Translations under genes and position numbers: made by a program
Source: Actinomycetes bacterium
GTDB taxonomy: Bacteria; Actinomycetota; Actinomycetes; Mycobacteriales; Mycobacteriaceae
NCBI GenBank assembly: GCA_023388385.1
Contig: JAEWGK010000239.1
Span: 1-22,742 of the forward strand
Length of the DNA stretch: 22,742 nucleotides
Direction of reading: 5' to 3'
Shown here: positions 7,585 through 14,601 of the stretch, one piece after another
Position numbering within the stretch: the stretch's first letter is position 1
How the letters are laid out: each line of letters opens with the position of its first letter
The notes under the pieces: model-generated
Seen by the model: the letters and a program-made list of their open reading frames with translations, nothing else
The model's database searches: none
Told to the model about the DNA's origin: nothing

Positions 7585-9135
7585 ATGACCGGCACGCACC
7601 GCATCATCGGCACCGAGATCGAATACGGCATCTCCACTCCGGCGACGCCGCAGGCCAGCCCGATCCTCACCTCCACGGAGGTGGTGAAGGCCTACGCCCG
7701 CGCCCACGCCCCCGCGTCTGGCAAGCGCGCCCGCTGGGACTACGAGCCGGAATCGCCGCTGCGCGACACCCGCGGCTACGACCTGCGCCGCTACCGCATG
7801 ACCCCGGTGGTGGACCCGGACGCCATCGGCGCGGCGAACATCATCCTGGACAACGGCGCCCGCTTCTACGTCGACCACGCGCACCCGGAGTACTCCGCCC
7901 CGGAGACGACGTCGCCGCTGGCCGCCGTCATCGCGGACCGTGCCGGCGACCGCATCATCCTCGAGGCGGCGAAGCTGGCGGCGGACTCCGGCGAGCTGCC
8001 GGAGGTGCGCATCTACCGCAACAACGTCGACGGCAAGGGCGCCTCCTACGGCGCGCACGAGAACTACCTCATCCGCCGCGACGTGCCCTTCGAGGCATTC
8101 GCCGACGCGCTCGTCCCGTTCTTCGTCACCCGCCAGGTCTACGCCGGCGCCGGCCGCGTGGGGCTCGGCGAGGCCGGCCAGGAGACGACCGCCGACGCGG
8201 GCTTCCAGATCTCCCAGCGCGCCGACTACATCGAGACCGAGATCTCGCTGGAGACGACGCTCAACCGCGGCATCATCAACACCCGCGACGAGCCGCACGC
8301 CGACGGCGAGCTGTGGCGCCGCCTCCACGTCATCATCGGCGACGCGAACATGAGCGAGACGGCGACGTTCCTCAAGCTCGGCGCGACGTGCCTGGTGCTG
8401 TCGGCCATCGAGGACGGCGTCGACTTCTCCGACCTGGCCCTGCGCGAGCCGGTCAAGGACGTTCGCCGCGTCTCCCGCGACCTGACGTGCACGGCGAAGC
8501 TGCAGCACGACGACCACGTCACATGGCGCACGGCGGTGGAGATCCAGCGCGAGTACCTGGAGCGCTGCGCGCGCTACGACGACGACGGCGAGGTCGCGCG
8601 GCTGTGGGGCGAGGTCCTGGACCTGCTGGCCGACGACCCGCGGAAGACCTCCCACCTGCTGGACTGGACGGCGAAGCTCGGGCTGCTCGACGGCCTGCGG
8701 GCCCGCGCCGGCGGCGACTGGCGCCACCCGAAGTTGGCGCTCGTCGACCTGCAGTACGCCGACATCGACCCGGCGCGCGGGCTGCACCGGGCACTGGAGC
8801 GCCGCGGCAGCATGCGTCGGCTGACGACGGAGGAGCAGGTCGCCCACGCAGCTGCGCACCCGCCGGAGGACACCCGCGCGTTCTTCCGCGGCGAACTGCT
8901 GCGCCGGTTCCCGGATGACGTCGTCGCCGCCAGCTGGAACTCCGCGATCGTCCGGGCCGGCGGCCCGGAGACCCGCGGCGGCGACCGCGACGACACCGGC
9001 GATCTGGTGAAGATGCGGTTCCAGGGGCTGGCATCCCACACGCGGGAGGAGGTCGGGGGCATCCTGGAGGAGGCCGCCGACGCCGCGGATCTCATCCGCA
9101 GGCTGCGCGGGCGGGGCCTGGCCGGCCTGCACTGA
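7585..9135 (+). CDS. dop: Dop, depupylase
   Basis: Dop cleaves the isopeptide bond between Pup and substrate lysine; in species with Pup-Gln it also deamidates Pup. It is related to carboxylate-amine ligases and glutamine synthetase. The protein has 516 residues. The nucleotide/metal site starts with IIGTEIEYGI (7–16), and the catalytic Asp is probably Asp97 in FYVDHAHPEYSAPE. The segment at about 40–72 (HAPASGKRARWDYEPESPLR...) corresponds to the Dop-loop, which PafA lacks and which separates Dop from PafA. NNVDGKGASYGAHENYL and NTRDEPHADGELWRRLHVI are shared with PafA. The RBS GAGGGGAAG lies about eight bases before the ATG and overlaps the mpa end, so the gene is in the mpa operon. Since this Pup ends in Glu, the expected role is depupylation only. 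Confidence 0.95.
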   Translation: MTGTHRIIGTEIEYGISTPATPQASPILTSTEVVKAYARAHAPASGKRARWDYEPESPLRDTRGYDLRRYRMTPVVDPDAIGAANIILDNGARFYVDHAHPEYSAPETTSPLAAVIADRAGDRIILEAAKLAADSGELPEVRIYRNNVDGKGASYGAHENYLIRRDVPFEAFADALVPFFVTRQVYAGAGRVGLGEAGQETTADAGFQISQRADYIETEISLETTLNRGIINTRDEPHADGELWRRLHVIIGDANMSETATFLKLGATCLVLSAIEDGVDFSDLALREPVKDVRRVSRDLTCTAKLQHDDHVTWRTAVEIQREYLERCARYDDDGEVARLWGEVLDLLADDPRKTSHLLDWTAKLGLLDGLRARAGGDWRHPKLALVDLQYADIDPARGLHRALERRGSMRRLTTEEQVAHAAAHPPEDTRAFFRGELLRRFPDDVVAASWNSAIVRAGGPETRGGDRDDTGDLVKMRFQGLASHTREEVGGILEEAADAADLIRRLRGRGLAGLH

Positions 9136-9170
9136 CCACGAACGACAACGACCACACGACATACCACGAC

Positions 9171-9177
9171 GAGGAGG
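9171..9177 (+). promoter_or_regulatory. Strong ribosome binding site of pup
   Basis: GAGGAGG lies five bases before the pup ATG at 9183 and is among the best Shine-Dalgarno matches in the window. It ends a C/A-rich, almost T-free leader (9136–9170) with little potential for self-pairing. Together these suggest strong translation of Pup within the operon. Confidence 0.7.
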
Positions 9178-9182
9178 CCATC

Positions 9183-9389
9183 ATGGCGGACATCACGGGC
9201 GCCCAGATCCAGGGCGGCGGAGCCGGCGGCGGGGACGAGGAGCAGGACACGGCGGGCGGCGGCGCCGGCGGCGGTCAGGTACAGGAGAGCATCGCGGCGA
9301 CCGACGATCTGCTCGACGAGATCGACGGCCTGCTGGAGTCCAACGCGGAGGAGTTCGTCCGCTCCTACGTCCAGAAGGGCGGCGAGTAG
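9183..9389 (+). CDS. pup: Pup, prokaryotic ubiquitin-like protein (ends in GGE)
   Basis: Pup is the small, mostly disordered tag joined by PafA through its C-terminal Glu side chain to lysines of target proteins. It has 68 residues. The C-terminal half (about 38–64, TDDLLDEIDGLLESNAEEFV...) is the segment that forms a helix with the Mpa coiled coil. The end is SYVQKGGE: the last residue is already Glu, so no deamidation is needed. Lys65 is the only lysine. The N-terminal half carries two GGGAGGG blocks (11–17, 25–31) around an acidic stretch, richer in Gly than the Pup sequences I recall. It lies between dop (47 bases) and pafA (3 bases), with no prcBA. Confidence 0.97.
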   Translation: MADITGAQIQGGGAGGGDEEQDTAGGGAGGGQVQESIAATDDLLDEIDGLLESNAEEFVRSYVQKGGE

Positions 9390-9392
9390 GCC

Positions 9393-10799
9393 GTGGCCCT
9401 GGTCCGGCGCATCACCGGCATCGAGACGGAGTACGGCGTCACCTGCACCCTCGACGGGCAGCGGCGCCTGGGGCCGGACGAGATCGCCCGGTACATGTTC
9501 CGCCCCGTCATCGAGGAGTTCGGCGCGACCAACATCTTCCACGCCGACGGCGGCCGCCTGTACCTCGACGTCGGCGCGCACCCGGAGTTCGCCACCGCCG
9601 AGTGCGACGATCTGGACCAGCTCATCGCCCACGACCGGGCGGGCGCGCGCATCATCGACGGCCTGGCCGCGCGGGCGGAGGAGTCCCTCGCGGCCGAGGG
9701 CATCGGCGGGAAGGTCTTCCTGTTCCGCAACAACGTGGACATGGCGGGCAACAGCTACGGCTGCCACGAGAACTACCTGGTGGGCCGCGACATGAGCCTG
9801 CGGGCCCTGTCGAAGCTGCTGCTGCCGTTCATGGTCACCCGCCAGATCATCTGCGGCGCCGGCCTCATCGCCCGGCCGTTCCCCAACAGCCCGTTCGAGG
9901 CGCAGCCGGAGCAGTACTGCTTCAGCCAGCGCGCGGACCACGTGTGGGAGGGCGTGTCATCGGCGACGACCCGCTCCCGGCCGATCATCAACACCCGCGA
10001 CGAGCCGCACGCGGACTCCCGGGTGCACCGCCGCCTGCACGTCATCGTCGGGGACTCCAACATGAGCGAGACGACGACGGCCCTCAAAGTCGGCTCCACC
10101 CAGCTGGTCCTCGAACTCATCGAGGAGGGCCTGGAGCTGCCGGACATCGAGGTCGCCAACGAGATCAAGGCCATCCGTCTGGTCAGCCGCGACATGACGG
10201 GCACGGCGCCCATCCCGCTTCGCAGCGGCGGCACGGCCTCCGCGCTGGAGATCCAGCGCATGTACCTCGCGGCGGCGGAGAAATGGCTGGAGCACCGCGA
10301 CGACTCCGCCGGAGGCACGCCGAACGCCCGCATGCGCCAGGTGACGGACCTGTGGCGCCGCACGCTCGACGCGATCGAGTCGGGCGACTGGACGACCATC
10401 GAACGCGAAATCGACTGGGCCATCAAGTGGTCCCTGCTGAAGCGCTACCTGGACCGGGGCCTGGACATCGCCGACGCGAAGCTCGCGCAAGTCGACCTCG
10501 CCTACCATGACACGCGCCCGGGCCGCGGGCTGTTCTGCATGCTCGAGGCCCGCGGGCTCGCCGATCGCGTGACGACGGACCCCGCCGTCGAGGCGGCGAT
10601 CGCCGCGCCCCCAGCTTCGACCCGCGCCGTGCTGCGCGGCCGCTTCCTCGCCGCCGCCCGCGAGGCAGGCGTGGAGCACGTCGTCGACTGGACTCACATG
10701 AAGGTCGCCGGGGAGAGGCCCCGCATGGTCGTCGTCAACGATCCCTTCGCCACGGAGTCGGAGGAGCTCGACGCCCTCATCGCGTCGCTGCGCGGTTGA
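9393..10799 (+). CDS. pafA: PafA, Pup–protein ligase
   Basis: PafA uses ATP to phosphorylate the C-terminal Glu of Pup and forms an isopeptide bond with a target lysine. It is related to glutamine synthetase and gamma-glutamyl-cysteine ligase. The protein has 468 residues from GTG 9393, three bases after the pup stop, so translation is probably coupled. The Mg-ATP site opens with RRITGIETEYGV (5–16). The likely catalytic Asp is Asp59 in LYLDVGAHPEFATAE. NNVDMAGNSYGCHENYLVGR, HVWEGVSSATTRSRPIINTRDEPHAD and LAQVDLAYHDTRPGRGLF are all diagnostic of PafA. The Dop-loop is absent, as expected. It is the last gene of the mpa operon; hairpins and a new promoter follow. Confidence 0.96.
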   Translation: MALVRRITGIETEYGVTCTLDGQRRLGPDEIARYMFRPVIEEFGATNIFHADGGRLYLDVGAHPEFATAECDDLDQLIAHDRAGARIIDGLAARAEESLAAEGIGGKVFLFRNNVDMAGNSYGCHENYLVGRDMSLRALSKLLLPFMVTRQIICGAGLIARPFPNSPFEAQPEQYCFSQRADHVWEGVSSATTRSRPIINTRDEPHADSRVHRRLHVIVGDSNMSETTTALKVGSTQLVLELIEEGLELPDIEVANEIKAIRLVSRDMTGTAPIPLRSGGTASALEIQRMYLAAAEKWLEHRDDSAGGTPNARMRQVTDLWRRTLDAIESGDWTTIEREIDWAIKWSLLKRYLDRGLDIADAKLAQVDLAYHDTRPGRGLFCMLEARGLADRVTTDPAVEAAIAAPPASTRAVLRGRFLAAAREAGVEHVVDWTHMKVAGERPRMVVVNDPFATESEELDALIASLRG

Positions 10800-10814
10800 A
10801 CGCCCTGATGCGGC

Positions 10815-10860
10815 GCGCCCCCCGCGGAGCGAGGCACGGAAGGGGCGCACGGACCTTCCG
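10815..10860 (+). terminator. Overlapping alternative hairpins between pafA and pafB
   Basis: GCGCCCC (10815–10821) can pair with GGGGCGC (10842–10848). Alternatively CGGAAGG (10837–10843) can pair with CCTTCCG (10854–10860). The two stems share bases 10842–10843 and interleave, so they exclude each other. No T-tract follows. They may weaken readthrough from pafA into pafB. Confidence 0.3.
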
Positions 10861-10892
10861 GGCCGGATGCCGCGGCACGGCGCGGTCCCGCC

Positions 10893-10898
10893 TATCCT
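10893..10898 (+). promoter_or_regulatory. -10 box, leaderless promoter of pafBC
   Basis: TATCCT is followed by seven bases (CGTGTCC) and the ATG at 10906, with no Shine-Dalgarno site. It gives pafBC a transcript separate from the pupylation operon. Confidence 0.55.
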
Positions 10899-10905
10899 CG
10901 TGTCC

Positions 10906-11949
10906 ATGAGCGGATACGACAACAGGCTCCGGCAGCTGGACGTGCTGGCCCTGCTGCTGAGCCGGCGAGGGGGCGTCCCGCACAACGACGTGTACTCCTT
11001 CGTCGGGGAATACGCGGGGAAGGAGGCGGAGGGAGCCTCCCGGGACTCGCTGGAGACGCTCTACCGCCGCGACCGGCAGGCGCTCAAGGCCGCCGGCGTC
11101 CGCATCGTGGAGGCCGGCGACGGTCTCCGCGCCGATCCGTCCGCCCTGTACGACGCATCCGCCGAACCGGAGTTCACGCAGGACGAGCTCGAGGTCCTCG
11201 CCATCGCCGGCGACGCGGGCTTCGGCTCCGTCGACATCGACTCCGCGGCGGTCGCGGGCCACCGCAAGATCGCCGCGCACCATCCACGCTCCACGCCCCG
11301 TGCGACCGAACCGCTGTCGGTCTCCGCCGACGGCATCCGCCTGTCGGCCGGGGAGATCGCGGACCTGATCTCCGCCCTGCGCGACGGCACGGCGGTGCGC
11401 TTCTGGTACTCCGCCACCGTCGGCACCGACGACGAGCTTCGCGAGATGGAGCCGTGGGCAATCGCGCTGCACCGCTCCCGCCTCTACCTCGTCGGCCACG
11501 ACCGCGACCGCGGGGCCCCGCGCGTGTTCCGGCTGGCCAACGTCACGGATTTGGAGCCCCGGATCGTCGCCGCCGACGGGGAGTCCGTCGCCTCGCTCGC
11601 CCGCGAGCCCCGGCCGCCGGCCGCGGAGATCGAGGCCCTCGTCGTCGCCGTTCACGAGATGGGCGAGGGCTACCACGACGTCGTCGTGCACGTCGACCCC
11701 GGCACGTGCGGCGACGTGACCCGGCGGGCGGAGAACCTCGGCGGCGACCGGTGGCTGCTGCGCTCCGCCGGAGCCCACAACGCCCGGAAGATGGCGCTGG
11801 AGCACGCCGGTCACCTCGCGGTGCTGGAGCCCGCGTGGCTGCGTGACGAGGTCGTCGCCGTACTACGAGAGGCCGCCGCCATGGACGGCGGGATGGACGA
11901 CGGAACGAACGGTGGAACCGACGAGGGGAAAGACGACGATGCCCGCTGA
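10906..11949 (+). CDS. pafB: PafB, WYL-domain transcriptional activator
   Basis: PafB works with PafC as a DNA-damage-responsive activator in mycobacteria, controlling a LexA-independent repair regulon. Despite the name it is not needed for pupylation. The protein has 347 residues. Residues about 5–75 form a winged helix (NRLRQLDVLALLLSRRGGV, ETLYRRDRQALKAAGVRI). The WYL domain covers about 150–220, with the WYL core appearing as RLYLVGHDRD (192–201) and the ligand-contact segment RVFRLANV. A C-terminal WCX domain follows. The last 23 residues ([19 protein letters not shown]...) form an acidic, Gly-rich tail of unknown role. The upstream frame to 10867 was rejected because ATG 10906 follows the TATCCT box by seven bases. 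The gene overlaps pafC by 11 bases. Confidence 0.92.
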   Translation: MSGYDNRLRQLDVLALLLSRRGGVPHNDVYSFVGEYAGKEAEGASRDSLETLYRRDRQALKAAGVRIVEAGDGLRADPSALYDASAEPEFTQDELEVLAIAGDAGFGSVDIDSAAVAGHRKIAAHHPRSTPRATEPLSVSADGIRLSAGEIADLISALRDGTAVRFWYSATVGTDDELREMEPWAIALHRSRLYLVGHDRDRGAPRVFRLANVTDLEPRIVAADGESVASLAREPRPPAAEIEALVVAVHEMGEGYHDVVVHVDPGTCGDVTRRAENLGGDRWLLRSAGAHNARKMALEHAGHLAVLEPAWLRDEVVAVLREAAAMDGGMDDGTNGGTDEGKDDDAR

Positions 11950-12952
11950 CCGATCCGCCCCGACGCCGATCCTGGAGCCCGGGGCGGCGCTGGCGCTGCT
12001 GACCTACCTGCGGGAGCCGCATACCCGCATGGAGGCCGCCGCGGAGCTCGATCTGCCCCACGACGCCATTCGCGCCACGCTCGATGCACTGCACCTGCGG
12101 CACGTCCCCGGGCCGGTGCGCGGAGCCGTCATCGCGGAGGTGGAGGACCGCCCCGGCGGCGTCCACGTCGTCCGCTCCGACCTCGAGGGGATGCCGGACA
12201 CGGCGCCGCTGACGGAGCTGGAGGGGCTCCTGCTGCTCCTCGCCCTGGAGACGATGGAGGGGGAGCCGCTCATGTACGACCCCGCCGTCGTCGCCTCCGC
12301 TGCGGCGAAGGTCCGCGACCTCATCCCCGGCGACATCGTCCTGCACGTCCCGGCGCCGCCCGAGCCTATCGACCCCGGTGTTCGCGACGCCGTGCGCGAC
12401 GCGCTGGACCGGGGCGTCGCCCTGCGCATCCGCTACCGCGACGGCTCCGATCACGTCACCGAGCGCGAGATCGAGCCGGTGAAGGCCAGTTCCCGCGACC
12501 GCCGCACGTACGTCCACGCCACCGAGCCCACGGCGGCGGAGGGCGACGGCGCCGAACCCGTCGTCAAGTCCTTCCGCATCGACAGGATCCTCGCCGCCGA
12601 GGTCGTGGAGCGGAGGGCCCGGCGGCCGCGGGGCTTCGACTTCGACGCGGATGACCCGCACGGGCTGCGCGACGCCGAAACCTGGATCCGCGTGGAGATC
12701 GCCGAGGGCGCCGGGTGGATCCGCAACTACGACCCCATCCTCGAGGACGACGACGGCACGCTGTGGCTCCCCGCCGACAACCGGGAGCGTGCACTGGAGA
12801 TCCTCCTTCGCCAGCACCCGGATCTGCGGGCCGTCGAACCGGACGACATCCGGGACGTCGCCCGTCGAGCACGCGCGGGGCTCGGGAAGTATGCTCGACT
12901 TCCGGCGCCCGACAGCGCCGAGAACACCCCTACAACGTCGGAAGGTGATTAA
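11939..12952 (+). CDS. pafC: PafC, WYL-domain transcriptional activator
   Basis: PafC is the partner of PafB; the two act as a heterodimer or a fused protein in actinobacteria. It has 337 residues. A diverged N-terminal winged helix (about 10–70, [28 protein letters not shown]) precedes the WYL domain (about 150–225, [23 protein letters not shown], then VKSFRIDRI). A C-terminal WCX-like domain ends in [21 protein letters not shown]. In the WYL core the usual Trp-Tyr-Leu is replaced by RTYVHA. The start at ATG 11939 lies inside the end of pafB after a GAGGGGAAAG RBS, so expression is probably coupled. tatA begins two bases after the stop. Confidence 0.92.
   Translation: MPADRSAPTPILEPGAALALLTYLREPHTRMEAAAELDLPHDAIRATLDALHLRHVPGPVRGAVIAEVEDRPGGVHVVRSDLEGMPDTAPLTELEGLLLLLALETMEGEPLMYDPAVVASAAAKVRDLIPGDIVLHVPAPPEPIDPGVRDAVRDALDRGVALRIRYRDGSDHVTEREIEPVKASSRDRRTYVHATEPTAAEGDGAEPVVKSFRIDRILAAEVVERRARRPRGFDFDADDPHGLRDAETWIRVEIAEGAGWIRNYDPILEDDDGTLWLPADNRERALEILLRQHPDLRAVEPDDIRDVARRARAGLGKYARLPAPDSAENTPTTSEGD
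12890..12895 (+). promoter_or_regulatory. Possible internal promoter for tatAC
   Basis: TATGCT near the 3' end of pafC would start transcription about 53 bases before tatA, which has its own RBS (GGAAGG at 12940–12945). No good -35 is seen. tatAC may instead be read from the pafB promoter. Confidence 0.25.
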
Positions 12953-12954
12953 CC

Positions 12955-13332
12955 GTGGCTGGTCTTGGCTGGCAGGAGCTCCTCATCATTCTCCTCATCG
13001 TCGTGCTGCTCTTCGGCGCGGCGAAGCTCCCGGACATGGCTCGGTCCCTGGGCCGCTCGATGCGAATCTTCAAGTCCGAGGTCAAGGAGATGCGGAAGGA
13101 CGACGAGGCCGCCGATCAGGAGCAGCAGCAGCTCGCGCAGCAGCAGCCGAACCAGGGCCCCGGCCAGCAGGTTCCGCCGCAGCAGCAGTACCAGCAGCAG
13201 TACCCGGCTCAGCCGCAGCAGGGCTACCAGCAGCAGTACCCGCAGCAGGGCTACCAGCAGCTGCCCCAGAACGGCTACGCGCAGCCGGTCGACGGTGAAA
13301 TCGTCGATCCGCAGCACGACGACCGTCGATAG
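12955..13332 (+). CDS. tatA: TatA, twin-arginine translocase subunit, with Gln-rich tail
   Basis: TatA oligomerises at the membrane to move folded proteins with twin-arginine signals. The protein has 125 residues. One membrane segment lies at about 6–23 ([19 protein letters not shown]), followed by the conserved [23 protein letters not shown] hinge and amphipathic helix (about 20–45). Residues about 54–118 are a Gln/Pro/Tyr-rich, lysine-free tail with two copies of PQQGYQQ. Such tails are poorly conserved and usually dispensable. TatB is the main alternative, but the FG-K-P-D hinge and position before tatC favour TatA. The start is GTG 12955 after GGAAGG. tatC begins three bases after the stop. 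Confidence 0.93.
   Translation: MAGLGWQELLIILLIVVLLFGAAKLPDMARSLGRSMRIFKSEVKEMRKDDEAADQEQQQLAQQQPNQGPGQQVPPQQQYQQQYPAQPQQGYQQQYPQQGYQQLPQNGYAQPVDGEIVDPQHDDRR
13213..13260 (+). repeat. 27-bp-period repeat in the tatA tail
   Basis: Identical 21-base blocks at 13213–13233 and 13240–13260, each containing GCAGCAGGGCTACCAGCAG, have a 27-base period and encode PQQGYQQ. They are part of a wider CAG-rich, in-frame stretch from about 13118 to 13263. The period is a multiple of three, so copy changes would keep the frame. Confidence 0.8.
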
Positions 13333-13335
13333 CCG

Positions 13336-14574
13336 GTGACCGCCGACACCCCCACCGGAGCACGCCCCGGGGGCCACAGGCCGCGACTGACGCGCCGCCC
13401 GCGGAACCCCGAGGGCGTCATGACGATCGTCGAGCATCTCCAGGAGCTCCGGTCCCGGATCCTCAAGGCGTTCGCCGGCCTCGTCGTCGGCACCATCCTC
13501 GGATTCATCTGGTACCAGGCCCGGATCGACATCGACCGCATCCACGTCCACATCCCGTCGCTCGGCGACATCCTCAAGGGCCCGTACTGCAAGCTCCCGC
13601 CGGAGATGCGCCTGGGCGAGAACGAGTGCCGCCTCCTGGCAACCAGCCCGTTCGAGATGTTCCTGCTGCGCATGAAGGTCGGCGCCCTGGCCGGCGTCGT
13701 CCTGTCGTCGCCGTGGTGGCTGTACCAGATCTGGGCGTTCGTCACGCCGGGCCTGGTGCGCAAGGAGAAGCGCACGACGCTCGCCGTCGTCTTCGTCGCC
13801 GGCCTGCTGTTCGTCACCGGCGCCATCCTGGCGTACGTCGTCCTCGCCTACGGCCTCCAGTTCCTGCTCACCATCGGCGACCAGGCGCAGGTCTCGGCGC
13901 TGACGGGCGGGGATTACTTCAGCTTCGTCATCCTGCTGCTCATCATCTTCGGCCTGAGCTTCGAGGTCCCGCTCTTCATCGTCATGCTCAACATGGCGGG
14001 CGTGCTGCGGTACGAGAGCATGAAGGGCAAGCGCCGCGTCATCATCCTGCTGACGTTCATCTTCGCCGCGTTCGCCACGCCGGGCCAGGAGCCGTTCTCG
14101 ATGGTCGCCCTGGGAACGTCATTGACGCTGCTCATCGAACTGGCCGTCCAGTTCTGCCGCATCAACGACAAGCGCCGGCAGCGCGAACGCCCCGACTGGA
14201 TGGACCTTGACGACGAGTCCGCGTCCTCGATCGGCGCCGCCGCACCCATCGCCGACGGCGGCGGCCCCGGGGCCTCCGCCCCGATCGGGTCCTCCGGCCC
14301 GGTCCGCGCGTCCGAGTTGGACGGGGGCGGCGCCGCCGCGTACACCCTCGACACCCCAGCCCCGGTCGGCGGTCCGTCGCTGCTCGGCGGAGGGGAGCGC
14401 GTCACGGCCTCTCCGCTTGACGGCGGCGCCCCGGCCGCACCGGCCGCCCCTCAGCGGTCCCGGCCCGCCGGCGGCGTCGCTCGCCCGCGCACCGAGCCGC
14501 GGCCCGCACCGGGCGCAGGCTCCGGGTTCACCTACGGCACCCCGGCCGACACGGACTACGGCGACGTGCTGTAG
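13336..14574 (+). CDS. tatC: TatC, twin-arginine translocase subunit, with long C-terminal tail
   Basis: TatC is the membrane receptor for twin-arginine signal peptides. The protein has 412 residues, much longer than the roughly 250 of the typical core. Signal-binding sequence EHLQELRSRI (33–42) lies before the first membrane helix. Six hydrophobic segments follow, at about 43–60, 113–130, 147–172, 195–220, 234–250 and 254–272. Conserved SPFEMFLLRMKVG (104–116), QIWAFVTPGL (131–140) and FATPGQEP (246–253) are present. From about 290 to the end the sequence is Gly/Ala/Pro-rich and probably disordered, on the cytoplasmic side. The start is GTG 13336, three bases after tatA. The first 28 residues, rich in Arg and Pro, are less conserved; GTG at 13417 or ATG 13420 could be alternatives. 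Confidence 0.93.
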   Translation: MTADTPTGARPGGHRPRLTRRPRNPEGVMTIVEHLQELRSRILKAFAGLVVGTILGFIWYQARIDIDRIHVHIPSLGDILKGPYCKLPPEMRLGENECRLLATSPFEMFLLRMKVGALAGVVLSSPWWLYQIWAFVTPGLVRKEKRTTLAVVFVAGLLFVTGAILAYVVLAYGLQFLLTIGDQAQVSALTGGDYFSFVILLLIIFGLSFEVPLFIVMLNMAGVLRYESMKGKRRVIILLTFIFAAFATPGQEPFSMVALGTSLTLLIELAVQFCRINDKRRQRERPDWMDLDDESASSIGAAAPIADGGGPGASAPIGSSGPVRASELDGGGAAAYTLDTPAPVGGPSLLGGGERVTASPLDGGAPAAPAAPQRSRPAGGVARPRTEPRPAPGAGSGFTYGTPADTDYGDVL

Positions 14575-14589
14575 CCGGGCGGTGTGTGC

Positions 14590-14595
14590 GACCCT
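14590..14595 (+). promoter_or_regulatory. -10-like box, leaderless promoter of helY
   Basis: GACCCT departs from TANNNT at the first base and is followed by six bases and the ATG at 14602. No Shine-Dalgarno site precedes the ATG. It is the weakest of the leaderless set. Confidence 0.35.
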
Positions 14596-14601
14596 GGTCC
14601 C

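Noticed and set aside
9390..9392. Hidden prcB/prcA or remnants between pup and pafA
   Set aside because: The gap is three bases; no beta- or alpha-subunit-like sequence is seen anywhere in the window.
13118..13263. CAG-rich repeats in tatA as a CRISPR-like or microsatellite array
   Set aside because: The repeats are coding, keep the frame, have no unique spacers and encode the Gln-rich TatA tail.
14584..14601. GTG 14584 as the helY start
   Set aside because: It would add six residues of no family similarity and leaves the -10-like box inside the gene; ATG 14602 fits better.
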